Below, piece by piece: positions 17,778 through 27,330 of a DNA stretch of 64,000 nt. Each line of letters begins with the position of its first letter. The first letter of the stretch is position 1. Under the pieces are notes generated by a model. The model searched no databases. It had not been told where the DNA came from and saw only the letters and a list, made by a program, of their open reading frames with translations. The position numbers were made by a program, and so were the translations under genes. The DNA comes from a virus, in the IMG/VR virus record IMGVR_UViG_3300042375_000862, positions 62,001 to 126,000 of that record; one strand, 5' to 3'.

Positions 17778-18515
17778 ATGAGGTTACATGGATATGGAGA
17801 TAGTTGGACTGAGGGACAAGGAACCACTAATAATAGAAATGAATGGAAAAAACATTCTTGGCTAAAAATAGTGTCAGATAAACTTAATGTAAAATCCATT
17901 AATAACGGCATTTCAGGAAATTCAAATTTAAATATTTTTAATAAAATTGTTGACGATTTAATTGAAGGTAAGATTGAAAAAAATGATATTGTGGTTATTA
18001 TGTGGTCATCATCTTTAAGGGATTTGGTACCATTTTTACCTAAAAACGAATGGGTTAGCTGGTCAATAAAACACTTAATAGAATATCCCCACAAATTCGT
18101 TGAGTCATATCAAAGTGAAAATGAAAAATATAATAATTTTTTGTGTTCATTTAAAGAATTATACGTATCCAATTTATTTAATCAAAATTATTATAATATA
18201 GTTAACCAAAACTATATTATTTTTTTACAGAAGATGTTTGATTTTTATGAAGTTAAATATGTAATGTGTGATGCTTTTGAAAGTATGATAATTGAATTAA
18301 ATAAACATGATGATAGGTTAGATATAATTGATAAAAAATATTATTGGAGGTTCGGTAAAAAAACCATAAGAGATTTCTTGAACGATACAAACAGAGAAGA
18401 TATTTGGGAACATAGTGAAAATTATAAAGATAGACCAACCCAACATCCTAATATCCATGGGTATAAATTAATTTCTGATATGTTATATGATTTTATAATA
18501 AAAGCACATTATTAA
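17778..18515 (+). CDS. SGNH-hydrolase-like protein (copy 3 of 8)
   Basis: A 245-residue protein when started at ATG 17778, one base after the previous stop. An earlier in-frame ATG at 17712 would overlap the oxygenase by 65 bases and add an unrelated tail. GYGDSWTEGQG gives S9; ISGNSN is the block with Gly and Asn; VVIMWSSSLRD follows. The end has QHPNIHGYKLISDML with His but no adjacent Asp at the canonical place. It converges with the minus-strand gene, overlapping it by 4 bases. Confidence 0.6.
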   Translation: MRLHGYGDSWTEGQGTTNNRNEWKKHSWLKIVSDKLNVKSINNGISGNSNLNIFNKIVDDLIEGKIEKNDIVVIMWSSSLRDLVPFLPKNEWVSWSIKHLIEYPHKFVESYQSENEKYNNFLCSFKELYVSNLFNQNYYNIVNQNYIIFLQKMFDFYEVKYVMCDAFESMIIELNKHDDRLDIIDKKYYWRFGKKTIRDFLNDTNREDIWEHSENYKDRPTQHPNIHGYKLISDMLYDFIIKAHY

Positions 18516-19777
18516 TTTAATAAATTTTTAATAAAAAGATAATCACTTTTATTTTTGCCTATTTGAATTACTTTGTTTTTATTATCTTCAAATCTTTGTG
18601 AATTTTTTGAATAAAATTCAATTAAAGTCTCTTTATTTTCATGTAATCTTTTTAATTCTTCTGTAATCATTTTAAATCTTTTCTTTTGATCCGGCTCATT
18701 ATCATAACTATGATTAATTACATCATCAAAAAAATCAAAATTATATTTTTCTTTTAATGATTTAATGTGGTGGTGTGTTGCCAAAATAATCGGAAACTGA
18801 TAGTAAAAAAATGGTTTAAATGATTTTTCGGTTATATGAATAACATTTCCTAAATCAATAAATTGTGATTCCGTAACAATATTAATATATGCGTTTTTAT
18901 AATTGTGCGGTATGTCTGGTGGATAAAGCCTGTTTACATAAATTGGGTTTATAATTGTTATTTCATTATTATCATCAAATTCTAAATCATTTACCTCGGT
19001 GTCACTAATTTTTATTTTTAAATTATCAATATATTCAATTTCATCATGTAGTGTCTCTAATTCACTATCATCAAATAAAGACAAATAATTTGAATTTTGA
19101 CATTTTTTAGAATATAAAGGTATAAAAGACCAATTTGTGTCATCTAATAATTTATTTTTTAACATATAAATCAATAAGCTACATCTATGTATTTTAGGAC
19201 CTCTATTAAAACACATAAAAAATTTATTTTTTTCATATACATCAAATGGTATGTCATTTTTTTCAAGGGATAATGCAACTACGATTGGTAAGTACATTAT
19301 ACTATATACGTTAATTTCTGACTTATAATTAATGACGTAATGATTTAATTTATAATTGTTATTAACAATGTATATTTGTTTAGGTGAAACACCAATGTTA
19401 TTTAAAACGGCAAATCCATTTTCATTATCTGACTCATGATGAGAAAAAAATATAAGATTAAAATTTTTACATATTTTTAAACATTCAATAATTTCTTCAG
19501 AAAGGATTAGTTTATCGTTAATAATTTCATCAATACTTATTGAAGCATGACAAATTACGTAATAAAATTTTTCATTTGAATTGTCATAAACATCTTTAAT
19601 TTTATGATTTTTAATTACAATTTTACCTGACTCATCACAATTTGAAAATGAATTAATATACGACTTTATAAAATCTTCAAAATCCCAAAAAATTTTATTC
19701 GGATAATGACTCTTTCCGTTAAAAATTGGAGCATCACCATCCCAAATATCGTACACTAAATTTAAAATGTTATTCAT
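18512..19777 (-). CDS. GT10-like paralog (type II module, stand-alone)
   Basis: A 421-residue protein closely related to the C-terminal half of the gene at 24203 and to the gene at 34722. It shares the starting NLVYDIW, FMCFNRGPKIHRCSLL, INIVTESQ, HITEKSFKPF (near residue 316), QFPIILATHHHIK, YDNEPDQKKRFKM and EFYSKNSQRFEDNKNKV. Predicted GT-B-like transferase by analogy with GT10; donor unknown. It starts directly after the E1beta-like gene and is the third gene of a minus-strand trio inside a plus-strand block. Confidence 0.45.
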   Translation of the reverse strand: MNNILNLVYDIWDGDAPIFNGKSHYPNKIFWDFEDFIKSYINSFSNCDESGKIVIKNHKIKDVYDNSNEKFYYVICHASISIDEIINDKLILSEEIIECLKICKNFNLIFFSHHESDNENGFAVLNNIGVSPKQIYIVNNNYKLNHYVINYKSEINVYSIMYLPIVVALSLEKNDIPFDVYEKNKFFMCFNRGPKIHRCSLLIYMLKNKLLDDTNWSFIPLYSKKCQNSNYLSLFDDSELETLHDEIEYIDNLKIKISDTEVNDLEFDDNNEITIINPIYVNRLYPPDIPHNYKNAYINIVTESQFIDLGNVIHITEKSFKPFFYYQFPIILATHHHIKSLKEKYNFDFFDDVINHSYDNEPDQKKRFKMITEELKRLHENKETLIEFYSKNSQRFEDNKNKVIQIGKNKSDYLFIKNLLN

Positions 19778-20323
19778 TTATAAATTATAAAGTTCAGGAT
19801 ACTCAACTATAACATGAATTCCACCCTTTTCATACGCATTTTTATAGTGAAATTCAATTGATTCCCAATCTTTTAAATCGATAAAATTAATATTGGGACA
19901 CATCGATTTAAATTCATTAAAATAATTACCTTTATGTTGATGACCTGGATCCAATGGATTATCTGAACCTTTACCCACACGAATAATCATGTTAGGTTTC
20001 CATTCACCACCACTCATTAAACCAATTTTATCAACATGGTTAACTAATTGATTTGTTGCACATATTAAAAAGTCCCAACGAGGGTAGAATGTAATAACAA
20101 ACTTACCGACCATCGCCATCCCTAATGACATTCCCATTTGTGAATCTTCCATTACAGGAACCTCAATCATTTTTTCTTTAGAAACATTATTTAAAGTAGA
20201 ACTCATTGGGTTTCCAGGCCAAATAATTTGTTGACCAATAAAAACTGTATCATTTTGTTGACCTAAATAAGTCATTGAGTTAGTCAATGCATCTTTATAA
20301 GGTGTTTGTTGTTGTGTATTCAT
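19778..20323 (-). CDS. Thiamine-diphosphate E1beta-like subunit, Pyr domain only
   Basis: A 181-residue protein matching only the first domain of 2-oxoacid dehydrogenase E1beta (normal length about 325). VPVMEDSQMGMSLGMAM aligns with the E1beta helix carrying the catalytic Glu, and VITFYPRWDFLICATNQLVNH with the F......A.DQ.vNH motif. The transketolase C-terminal domain is absent. It follows the E1alpha-like gene by 14 bases, so the two should form one active site at their interface. The reaction may be decarboxylation or carboligation of a 2-oxoacid or sugar; E2/E3 partners are not seen. Confidence 0.65.
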   Translation of the reverse strand: MNTQQQTPYKDALTNSMTYLGQQNDTVFIGQQIIWPGNPMSSTLNNVSKEKMIEVPVMEDSQMGMSLGMAMVGKFVITFYPRWDFLICATNQLVNHVDKIGLMSGGEWKPNMIIRVGKGSDNPLDPGHQHKGNYFNEFKSMCPNINFIDLKDWESIEFHYKNAYEKGGIHVIVEYPELYNL

Positions 20324-20337
20324 CTAATTTTTAATGT

Positions 20338-20970
20338 TTAAAATATAACCCATTTACCTGTACCATAGTGAGGCCATTGCTTTTCGTAGTCATACCAAAT
20401 AATGTCATTTGGAACTCCACTTTTAACCCCCCACGTTTCAATTGTTGGGGTATTTGTCGATACTCCATTATCTTCGATGACAAATTTAATAGGTAAATCA
20501 AAATTTTTGGCATACTTGTGGTTTTCCATGAAAATACCTGTTTCATATGTCATGTCACCTAAAAAACACCATACTATGTCATTACTACCATTTCTTTTAT
20601 TTGCAATTGCCGCACCAACCGCTATCGGTATAATACCGGCAACAATTCCTGAACTATAAAAATTCTCTTCTTTGTTTATAATCGTTATTGAACGACCTTC
20701 CAATATCTCTTGTTCTAACCATTCCGAAGGAACACCTTTTAATAATGCATGATAATGGGATCTCCAAGTCGAAAAAACCCAATCGGTTTTTTTAATTCGT
20801 TTAAAAATTTCAATTAATTCGTCCTCATTACCACCATTTAAATGTATGGGACCTCTTACTTTACCAGATTCCCAATAGTCGGCCATTTTCCTTTCGAATT
20901 GAATAAGTCCATGTTTATCCCAAAGTGAATTCCTAACAATTGGTAGATTATCGTTTAAATTTTTTACCAT
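20338..20970 (-). CDS. Thiamine-diphosphate E1alpha-like subunit, short form
   Basis: A 210-residue protein against about 330 in typical E1alpha. It has VFSTWRSHYHALLKGVP, SSGIVAGIIPIAVGAAIA, then CFLGDMTYETG....IKFVIEDNG. The GD...(about 28)...N segment is the ThDP phosphate/Mg motif, with GDG changed to GDM. The far C-terminal part of E1alpha is missing. First gene of the minus-strand trio; a promoter-like TTATTATATTAG lies just upstream on the minus strand. Probably pairs with the short E1beta-like protein. Confidence 0.65.
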   Translation of the reverse strand: MVKNLNDNLPIVRNSLWDKHGLIQFERKMADYWESGKVRGPIHLNGGNEDELIEIFKRIKKTDWVFSTWRSHYHALLKGVPSEWLEQEILEGRSITIINKEENFYSSGIVAGIIPIAVGAAIANKRNGSNDIVWCFLGDMTYETGIFMENHKYAKNFDLPIKFVIEDNGVSTNTPTIETWGVKSGVPNDIIWYDYEKQWPHYGTGKWVIF

Positions 20971-20974
20971 AATA

Positions 20975-20986
20975 CTAATATAATAA
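20975..20986 (-). promoter_or_regulatory. Candidate promoter-like motif for the minus-strand trio
   Basis: On the minus strand the 93-base divergent gap reads TTATTATATTAG, 5 bases before the ATG at 20970 and after a T-rich run. The sequence TATATTA(T)AGTATTATG is almost the same before the APS kinase gene at 37758. This supports a shared element working in either orientation. Confidence 0.35.
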
Positions 20987-21043
20987 AAAATAATTAAATA
21001 CCGAATAGTTTTAGTTAATTTATTGTTTTTTTAAATAAATTTT

Positions 21044-21056
21044 CTTATATTTCATA
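21044..21056 (+). promoter_or_regulatory. Candidate promoter-like motif for the rightward block
   Basis: CTTATATTTCATA follows a T-rich run and lies 8-20 bases before the ATG at 21064. It shares T-rich tract plus CTTATATT with the other gap elements. It would drive the long plus-strand run that begins here. Confidence 0.35.
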
Positions 21057-21063
21057 TATCAAT

Positions 21064-22353
21064 ATGGAAAAAATTATTTGTAGTTTAGAAGATTGGGACA
21101 GTATTTTTGATTATTACAGACCTAACGGATCTTCTAAAACTTGGTATATAAAGGAATCAAAAAAATTGGCAATTCCACATACATTGGGGGAATGGAATGT
21201 ATTAACGGAAGATGGTGAAATGTTTGACTTAGAACATTTAAGACATCAAACTACACCTAAAATTTGTAATTTAATTCAATATACACCAAAAAACGAATTA
21301 AATGGTTCGTCACATATATACATTATTAATATATATACGAATACGTTTTTTGAAAATAATTTAGATATTGGGTTTTCATGCATTTCAAAGAATTATATAG
21401 ATGATATAAGAAATGGTAAATCTAAAATATTAATGTTTTTTATATATGAAGGTTATTCCGGAATGGAAAATAATGAAGATTTTGAGATAATAGAAAAATG
21501 GAGATTAGAATCAAATTTACCAAAAAATTCTATCTTTTATGTGTGTGGAAATTTATTGTCAGAAAAAATAGTAATTGAAAGAAATTTAGGGTTTGGAGCA
21601 AAAGGGGTTTCACATTTTGAGCCGTGGAATAAATATAAGGGGAGAATCGTATCTTTTGAACCGACAAATGAAAAATATCTTTTTTTATCCTATAATAGAC
21701 AATATAGACATCAAAGAATAAGATTTATAATTGATTTATTGGAAAAAAATCTTATATATAAAGGATTAATTAGTATAGATAAAATTTCAGAAATACCTTA
21801 TGAAGTTTCAGATAATATAAAATCATTTTTTGATAATGAAACACCAATGACGATTGATACGATGCCTGAATTAAAATATAATTTGGCGGTTAACATAACT
21901 GTTGAAGATTTTAAAAAAACATTTATTTCAGTAGTTACGGAAACATTAGTTGATGACGGGACACTATTTTTTTCTGAAAAAATTTGGAAACCAATTATGG
22001 TAGGTCATCCATTTATGGTTTACGGTAATCAGTATTCGTTAAAGTATTTAAAATCAATCGGTTTCAAAACGTTTGATAGATGGATAGATGAGAGTTATGA
22101 TGATGAACCTGATAGGGATAAAAGATCTAAAATGATTGTTAATGAGTTAGAAAAATTTAGTTTAAAATCTTTAGATGAATTAAAAAAATTGAGAGAAGAA
22201 ATGTTTGAGATATGTGAATTTAATTACAACCATTTCAAAACTTATTATTTTGAAAATTACGGTGAAACCGACGAATCTAAAACAATTAAAGAAGTTTTAA
22301 TAGGTATTTGGGAAGATATAAATAAAAATGGTAACAAAAAGAAATTAATATGA
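21064..22353 (+). CDS. Putative GT-B glycosyltransferase, GT10-like paralog family (type I)
   Basis: A 429-residue protein sharing LSYNRQYRHQRIRFI, ISVVTETLVDDGTLFFSEKIWK (SEK near 304), HPFMVYGN, GFKTFDRWIDESYDDEPDRDKR with the gene at 14468. First gene after the divergent gap at 20971-21063. Predicted cytoplasmic sugar transferase; assignment rests on the GT10-like TE...SEK..K....PF..YG layout. ATGA overlap with the dehydrogenase gene. Confidence 0.45.
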   Translation: MEKIICSLEDWDSIFDYYRPNGSSKTWYIKESKKLAIPHTLGEWNVLTEDGEMFDLEHLRHQTTPKICNLIQYTPKNELNGSSHIYIINIYTNTFFENNLDIGFSCISKNYIDDIRNGKSKILMFFIYEGYSGMENNEDFEIIEKWRLESNLPKNSIFYVCGNLLSEKIVIERNLGFGAKGVSHFEPWNKYKGRIVSFEPTNEKYLFLSYNRQYRHQRIRFIIDLLEKNLIYKGLISIDKISEIPYEVSDNIKSFFDNETPMTIDTMPELKYNLAVNITVEDFKKTFISVVTETLVDDGTLFFSEKIWKPIMVGHPFMVYGNQYSLKYLKSIGFKTFDRWIDESYDDEPDRDKRSKMIVNELEKFSLKSLDELKKLREEMFEICEFNYNHFKTYYFENYGETDESKTIKEVLIGIWEDINKNGNKKKLI

Positions 22354-23489
22354 GAATTGGATTTATTGGAATTGGTAAATTAGGAAAAGAGGCCGCTGAA
22401 GTTATGCAGAGTGCTAATCACGATGTTCTTGGTTACGATGTGATGGAAATTAAGGATAGTACAATATCTATGACAACATCATTAGAAGATGTTTGTAGAG
22501 ATAGGGAATTGATATTCATTGCGGTACCGACCCCACATCACAAAGATTACGATGGGAGTCAACCAACATCACATTTGGAACCAAAAGATTTTGACTATTC
22601 AATTGTTAAGGGTATTTTGAATGAGATAAATCAACATACAACAAAAGAACAGTTAGTTGTTTTAATATCAACAGTTTTACCCGGCACCACAAGACGTGAA
22701 TTTATACCATTGGTTAAAAATTATCGTTTTATATATAATCCATACCTAATTGCAATGGGTACAGTTAAAGAAGATATGGTCAAACCAGAAATGTTAATAA
22801 TAGGTACGGAGGACGGGTCAAGAACGGGAGACGCGGAAAAACTAACAGAGTTCTACGGAACATTCATACACCCCGAAACAAGATGTGAAATAGGTACATG
22901 GGACGATGCGGAGGCTATTAAAATATTTTATAACACATTTATTTCTACTAAGTTATCATTAGTGAATATGATAATGGATGTAGCGGAAAAAAATGGTAAT
23001 ATGAATACCGATATTGTTACTGGTGCATTAGAGAGAAGTTCGTATAGAATTATGGGACCGGCTTATATGAAAGCTGGAATGGGAGATGGTGGAGGATGTC
23101 ATCCGAGAGATAATATTGCGTTGAGGTTTATGGCACAAGAATATGGTTTAACATATGATTTATTTGATGCAGTAATGAAATCAAGAGAGGAACAGGCACA
23201 TAATATTGCTAATAAAATGATGGAACTAAAGGATAAATATAATTTACCACTTGTAATTATGGGAGAAAGTTTTAAACCTGGTGTTCCGTATGTGGATGGT
23301 TCTTATACGAGATTAATCGCTCATTATTTAAATTACCCAATGAATTTTGATTTAATAGACGGACCCGCAATATACTTATTAGGGCATAGAGGAACACATA
23401 ATGATACTGTTTTCCCTGAAGGTAGTATTGTATTAGACCCATGGAGAGAAAGAAAATACAAAGACACAGTTTATTATGGAGGAAAATAA
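22350..23489 (+). CDS. UDP-glucose/GDP-mannose 6-dehydrogenase family protein
   Basis: A 379-residue nucleotide-sugar dehydrogenase. FIGIGKLG is the NAD-binding loop, VPTPHHKDYDG and STVLPGTTR are family motifs, and GMGDGGGCHPRDN carries the catalytic Cys (C250) in the place of GGSCFPKD. A C-terminal domain with GESFKPGVPY follows. It would oxidise C6 of a hexose in two NAD-dependent steps to a uronic acid. All main motifs are present; length is at the short end of the family (about 390-450). Confidence 0.75.
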   Translation: MRIGFIGIGKLGKEAAEVMQSANHDVLGYDVMEIKDSTISMTTSLEDVCRDRELIFIAVPTPHHKDYDGSQPTSHLEPKDFDYSIVKGILNEINQHTTKEQLVVLISTVLPGTTRREFIPLVKNYRFIYNPYLIAMGTVKEDMVKPEMLIIGTEDGSRTGDAEKLTEFYGTFIHPETRCEIGTWDDAEAIKIFYNTFISTKLSLVNMIMDVAEKNGNMNTDIVTGALERSSYRIMGPAYMKAGMGDGGGCHPRDNIALRFMAQEYGLTYDLFDAVMKSREEQAHNIANKMMELKDKYNLPLVIMGESFKPGVPYVDGSYTRLIAHYLNYPMNFDLIDGPAIYLLGHRGTHNDTVFPEGSIVLDPWRERKYKDTVYYGGK

Positions 23490-24213
23490 AAAAATTTTAA
23501 TTGCTAGTGGTTGTAGTTTTACACACCAACCTTGGAGTTGGGCATACAAACTTAAAGAGTTAAATGAATATGACTTATTGAACGTATCAATGCCATGTCA
23601 AGGAAATAACATTATTGCTCAAAAGGTTTTATATAATGTTAATGAACAATTAAAAACAAAAAAAAGTGAAGAAATAATTGTCGGTATCATGTGGAGTGGT
23701 ATTGATAGACACAATTTCTTTATAGATAATAATTTAAGATTAGAGAATGTAGACGGATGGGAAGAAAACCCAACAAGTATAGTTGAAAACCGTAAAAATT
23801 GGGTTATAATAAATTCACATTGGAACACACCATTAGCTAAAATGTGGTATCAAAATTTCCATACATATGTAGGTGCAATGATAGAAACGTTACGAAATAT
23901 TTTATTAGTACAATTATATTTAGAAAAAAATAATATAAAATATTTTATGACCACATATATGGATATTTTAAATAAAGAAAACGAAACAACATTAAAACAT
24001 CCTGAAGTTGAATATTTATTTAATATGGTAAATTTTGAGAAATTCTTACCGATAAATGGGTGTCATGAATGGGTTAAAATTAATTGTAAAGATAAAGGTT
24101 TTAATAAACCTGATTTTAATGGATATATAGGAATTCACCCAAATGATTATGGGCATGAAATGTTTACAAAAGAAATAATATTACCATTTTTAAAAAATAT
24201 AAATGTTAGATAA
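23476..24213 (+). CDS. SGNH-hydrolase-like protein (copy 4 of 8)
   Basis: A 245-residue protein with ILIASGCSFTHQPWSW: block I has Cys in place of Asp (GCS, S14). MPCQGNN supplies the Gly/Asn block, and VGIMWSGIDRHN follows. GIHPNDYGHEMF carries the C-terminal His, without the canonical Asp. Overlaps the dehydrogenase by 14 bases and the next gene by 11. Confidence 0.55.
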   Translation: MEENKKILIASGCSFTHQPWSWAYKLKELNEYDLLNVSMPCQGNNIIAQKVLYNVNEQLKTKKSEEIIVGIMWSGIDRHNFFIDNNLRLENVDGWEENPTSIVENRKNWVIINSHWNTPLAKMWYQNFHTYVGAMIETLRNILLVQLYLEKNNIKYFMTTYMDILNKENETTLKHPEVEYLFNMVNFEKFLPINGCHEWVKINCKDKGFNKPDFNGYIGIHPNDYGHEMFTKEIILPFLKNINVR

Positions 24214-26581
24214 AAGAGTTGGAATCTATAATATATCACATGTTGATGGAAGAGTAGGACAAGGTTTATCTTACATTATTGATGAAATTAAAAGATATAA
24301 TTTTAACAAAATATTTTTTTTTAATATCACTGAGGCATCTTTTCGTGCGTTAGATAACGAAGAAAACTTTAAAATTTTTAAAAATTTATTGATTGATAGG
24401 AATATTAAATTATATATTATTTGTGGTGCCGAATACCAACATCACATACATAAATCGGAATCAATATTTGGTAATAAACGTATAGTTGATTATATAAATA
24501 TATTACCCTGGGGAACTTCATTGTTACACTATACAATGTACCATTTAAAATCACAAATATCTAATTTTGAAAATATAATAGATAGAAATAATTTTAATTA
24601 TCTTTATCTATGCTACAATAATAAGTCAAGATATCATAGATGTGAATTAATTGATAACCTATCAAAACATGAACTATTAAACGATGGTTTAGTATCTTGG
24701 AGAATGATTAAATACGATGATTACCAAATTAATTACGAATTTAAATATTGGAACGAAACATTGTTAAATATTGATTTAGAAGACGACGGAAAACAAATAT
24801 TAAATGAATGGACAAAACAAATATTGATACCCAATACATTTTTAACAATTGTAACAGAATCTAGTGATGATTTTCTTTTTGTAACAGAAAAAACCTTTAA
24901 GGCGATTTTATTAGAACAACCATTTATATGTTTAGGTTATATGAACCAAAATTATATATTAGAAGAATATGGATTTGAATTATATCACGAAATAATTGAT
25001 TATACATTTGATAAAAAACCAAATTTAAAGGAAAGAACTGATGGTGTAGTTAATAATTTATTAAATCTTAAAAATAAAAATTTAAATGATTTAAACAATA
25101 TTATTAAAGATAAGATTAAAAGAAATAAAAAAAGAGCGTTAGAAATCATAGAAAAAGATCCTTTTTTACCAAAAGAATTAATTGAATTATTTAAAGAATA
25201 TACATATGAGGTACATGATGCAATTAATCAGGATGTAATCCCAAGTTACTTTTTAAATACGATTAAAAATATGATTAAAAAAAATACAATAAATTTAGTG
25301 TATGATGATTGGTTAGACATTGACAATACAAATTATAACGGTAAAAAACATTTTCCTAATTTACATTTTGGAGATATGCATCATTTAATGTGGTCATATT
25401 TAGATAAAGGACTTTTTTTTGGATATCTACAAAATACATTATCGAGTAATGATAAATTTGAATTAAAAAAATGTAGATTTAATGAAGTATATGAGAGACC
25501 CGATGAAAATTTTTATTATTTCATAACATTACATGGATTTAATTATGAACAAATTTTTAAACAAGCAAAATTTGAACAATTTTTTAATGAAAATTTAAAA
25601 AATGTTTTGTTAAAATGTGAAAATTTTTACGTGGGATTTGTTACAGAACACGAATCAGATGACGAAAACGGGTTTTTAGAACTTAATAATTTTGTAATTA
25701 AAAATAATTTAAATCCAAAACAATTTTATTTTATTAATAATAACTCATTAATTGATGATATTAAAAAAGAACATAATAGTGATATTAACGTATATAAAAT
25801 TAATTTTTTACCATTCTCATCAACTAGAGTATTAGAAATGGAGGGAGAGTGTTCTTTAATAACAGAAAAAAAAGGTAAATTTTTTATGTGTTTTAATAAA
25901 GGACCTAAAAGACATAGGTATGCGTTGTTATGTTTATTGAAAAAAAATAATTTATTAGAGGATATAAATTGGTCGTTAATACCTGACTATAATCCAAATG
26001 CTGAAAATGAATTTTATAGTCACATATTTAATTCACAAGAAATTGAATCGATAAAAGAAGAAATAAAATATTTTTTAAATATTGGAATTAAAAAAAATGA
26101 TTATGAAATAGATGCAAATTGGATAGATGGTGAGGGTAATTTTGTTAAAAATATTTTACCTGAATGGATGTTAGTCCCGACATTATGTGTGAATCATGAA
26201 AATTCTTATATTAACATAACTACGGAATCACAATATTTAGACGAAAATAAAGTTATCCACATAACCGAAAAATCATTTAAACCATTTTATTATTTTCAGT
26301 TTCCTTTAATATTAGCAACTCATAATCACATAAAAAAGATGAAAGAATTATATGATTATGATTTTTTTGATGATATAATTAATCATGAATATGATAGTGA
26401 ACCAAATTTCAAAAAAAGATTATACATGTTTGTAGAAGAAATAAAAAGATTGAATCAAAATAAAGAACAAATAAAAGAATTTTATAGAAATAACCAACAA
26501 CGTTTTATTGATAATAAAAACAAAGTTTTAAAGATGTTGTCGGATACTTCAGATTTTACATTTTTTAAAAATTTAATATAA
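24203..26581 (+). CDS. Two-module GT10-like protein (type I + type II fusion)
   Basis: A 792-residue protein made of two related modules. The first (about 1-350) has LCYNNKSRYHRCEL, LTIVTESS....VTEKTFK (near 228), EQPFICLGY. The second (about 365-792) starts with NLVYDDW and has FMCFNKGPKRHRYALL, INITTESQ, HITEKSFKPF (near 685), QFPLILATHNHIK and NQQRFIDNKNKV. It is the only full fusion of the two types here; elsewhere they occur singly. It may carry out two sequential transfers. The gene is notably A/T-rich: one 60-base line (25561) has only 10 G/C. Confidence 0.45.
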   Translation: MLDKRVGIYNISHVDGRVGQGLSYIIDEIKRYNFNKIFFFNITEASFRALDNEENFKIFKNLLIDRNIKLYIICGAEYQHHIHKSESIFGNKRIVDYINILPWGTSLLHYTMYHLKSQISNFENIIDRNNFNYLYLCYNNKSRYHRCELIDNLSKHELLNDGLVSWRMIKYDDYQINYEFKYWNETLLNIDLEDDGKQILNEWTKQILIPNTFLTIVTESSDDFLFVTEKTFKAILLEQPFICLGYMNQNYILEEYGFELYHEIIDYTFDKKPNLKERTDGVVNNLLNLKNKNLNDLNNIIKDKIKRNKKRALEIIEKDPFLPKELIELFKEYTYEVHDAINQDVIPSYFLNTIKNMIKKNTINLVYDDWLDIDNTNYNGKKHFPNLHFGDMHHLMWSYLDKGLFFGYLQNTLSSNDKFELKKCRFNEVYERPDENFYYFITLHGFNYEQIFKQAKFEQFFNENLKNVLLKCENFYVGFVTEHESDDENGFLELNNFVIKNNLNPKQFYFINNNSLIDDIKKEHNSDINVYKINFLPFSSTRVLEMEGECSLITEKKGKFFMCFNKGPKRHRYALLCLLKKNNLLEDINWSLIPDYNPNAENEFYSHIFNSQEIESIKEEIKYFLNIGIKKNDYEIDANWIDGEGNFVKNILPEWMLVPTLCVNHENSYINITTESQYLDENKVIHITEKSFKPFYYFQFPLILATHNHIKKMKELYDYDFFDDIINHEYDSEPNFKKRLYMFVEEIKRLNQNKEQIKEFYRNNQQRFIDNKNKVLKMLSDTSDFTFFKNLI

Positions 26582-26582
26582 T

Positions 26583-27329
26583 ATGGGAACATTATGGACA
26601 TTTGGATGTAGCTTTACAGCGGAATATAATCCGGTCGGTGATAAATTTGTTAGAAGTAATTATGATGATTATAAACATTGGAGAGGTGGAACTTTACCGG
26701 ATGTTTGGCCAACATTATTGGGAAAAAAGTTAAATTTAGAAGTTAAAAATATGGCATTTGGTGGAGATTCAAACTATGCAATTTTGAATCAATTTTTAGA
26801 AGTGGTTGATTTAATTAAACAAGGAGATATTGTAATATTTGGGTGGACACATGTTGTAAGATTCCAAGCTGCTAATCCAGGTTCACGAAATGGTTTTAAT
26901 CAAATTTTACCGAGTATAACTAATTATCCCGAAACCGGATTATCAAGTAGGGCCATAGAAGAAATTTTAGTTAATAGATCAAACCCAATTTGGTTAAAAG
27001 AAGTTCAATTATGGATAAATTTTATAAATTTATTTTGTGAAAAATCAAATATAAACGTATTTCATTGGACAAGTGATATAGATATATTTAATTGTAATAG
27101 TGAATTTATAAATGATAAAAAATTTATAACACCACCTTGTGAAAATCCATGGGAACACCATCATATGATGCTTGGTTATTTATCTTTACCATTGCAATAT
27201 AGTGGAAAAATGATTGGTAAAATAATAGATGAGACTGACGGGTTAATATCTGATTGTCATTTTGGTGAACATGGCCATAGGGTACAATCTGAATACTTTT
27301 ATAAACACATTATTAAAAATATAATTTAA
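26583..27329 (+). CDS. SGNH-hydrolase-like protein (copy 5 of 8)
   Basis: A 248-residue protein with LWTFGCSFTAEYNP (S10), FGGDSNYAIL (Gly...Asn) and VIFGWTHVVRF. SDCHFGEHGHRVQ near the end gives Asp and His two residues apart, so a triad is plausible. First of three consecutive SGNH genes. Starts 1 base after the fusion gene. Confidence 0.6.
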   Translation: MGTLWTFGCSFTAEYNPVGDKFVRSNYDDYKHWRGGTLPDVWPTLLGKKLNLEVKNMAFGGDSNYAILNQFLEVVDLIKQGDIVIFGWTHVVRFQAANPGSRNGFNQILPSITNYPETGLSSRAIEEILVNRSNPIWLKEVQLWINFINLFCEKSNINVFHWTSDIDIFNCNSEFINDKKFITPPCENPWEHHHMMLGYLSLPLQYSGKMIGKIIDETDGLISDCHFGEHGHRVQSEYFYKHIIKNII

Positions 27330-27330
27330 T

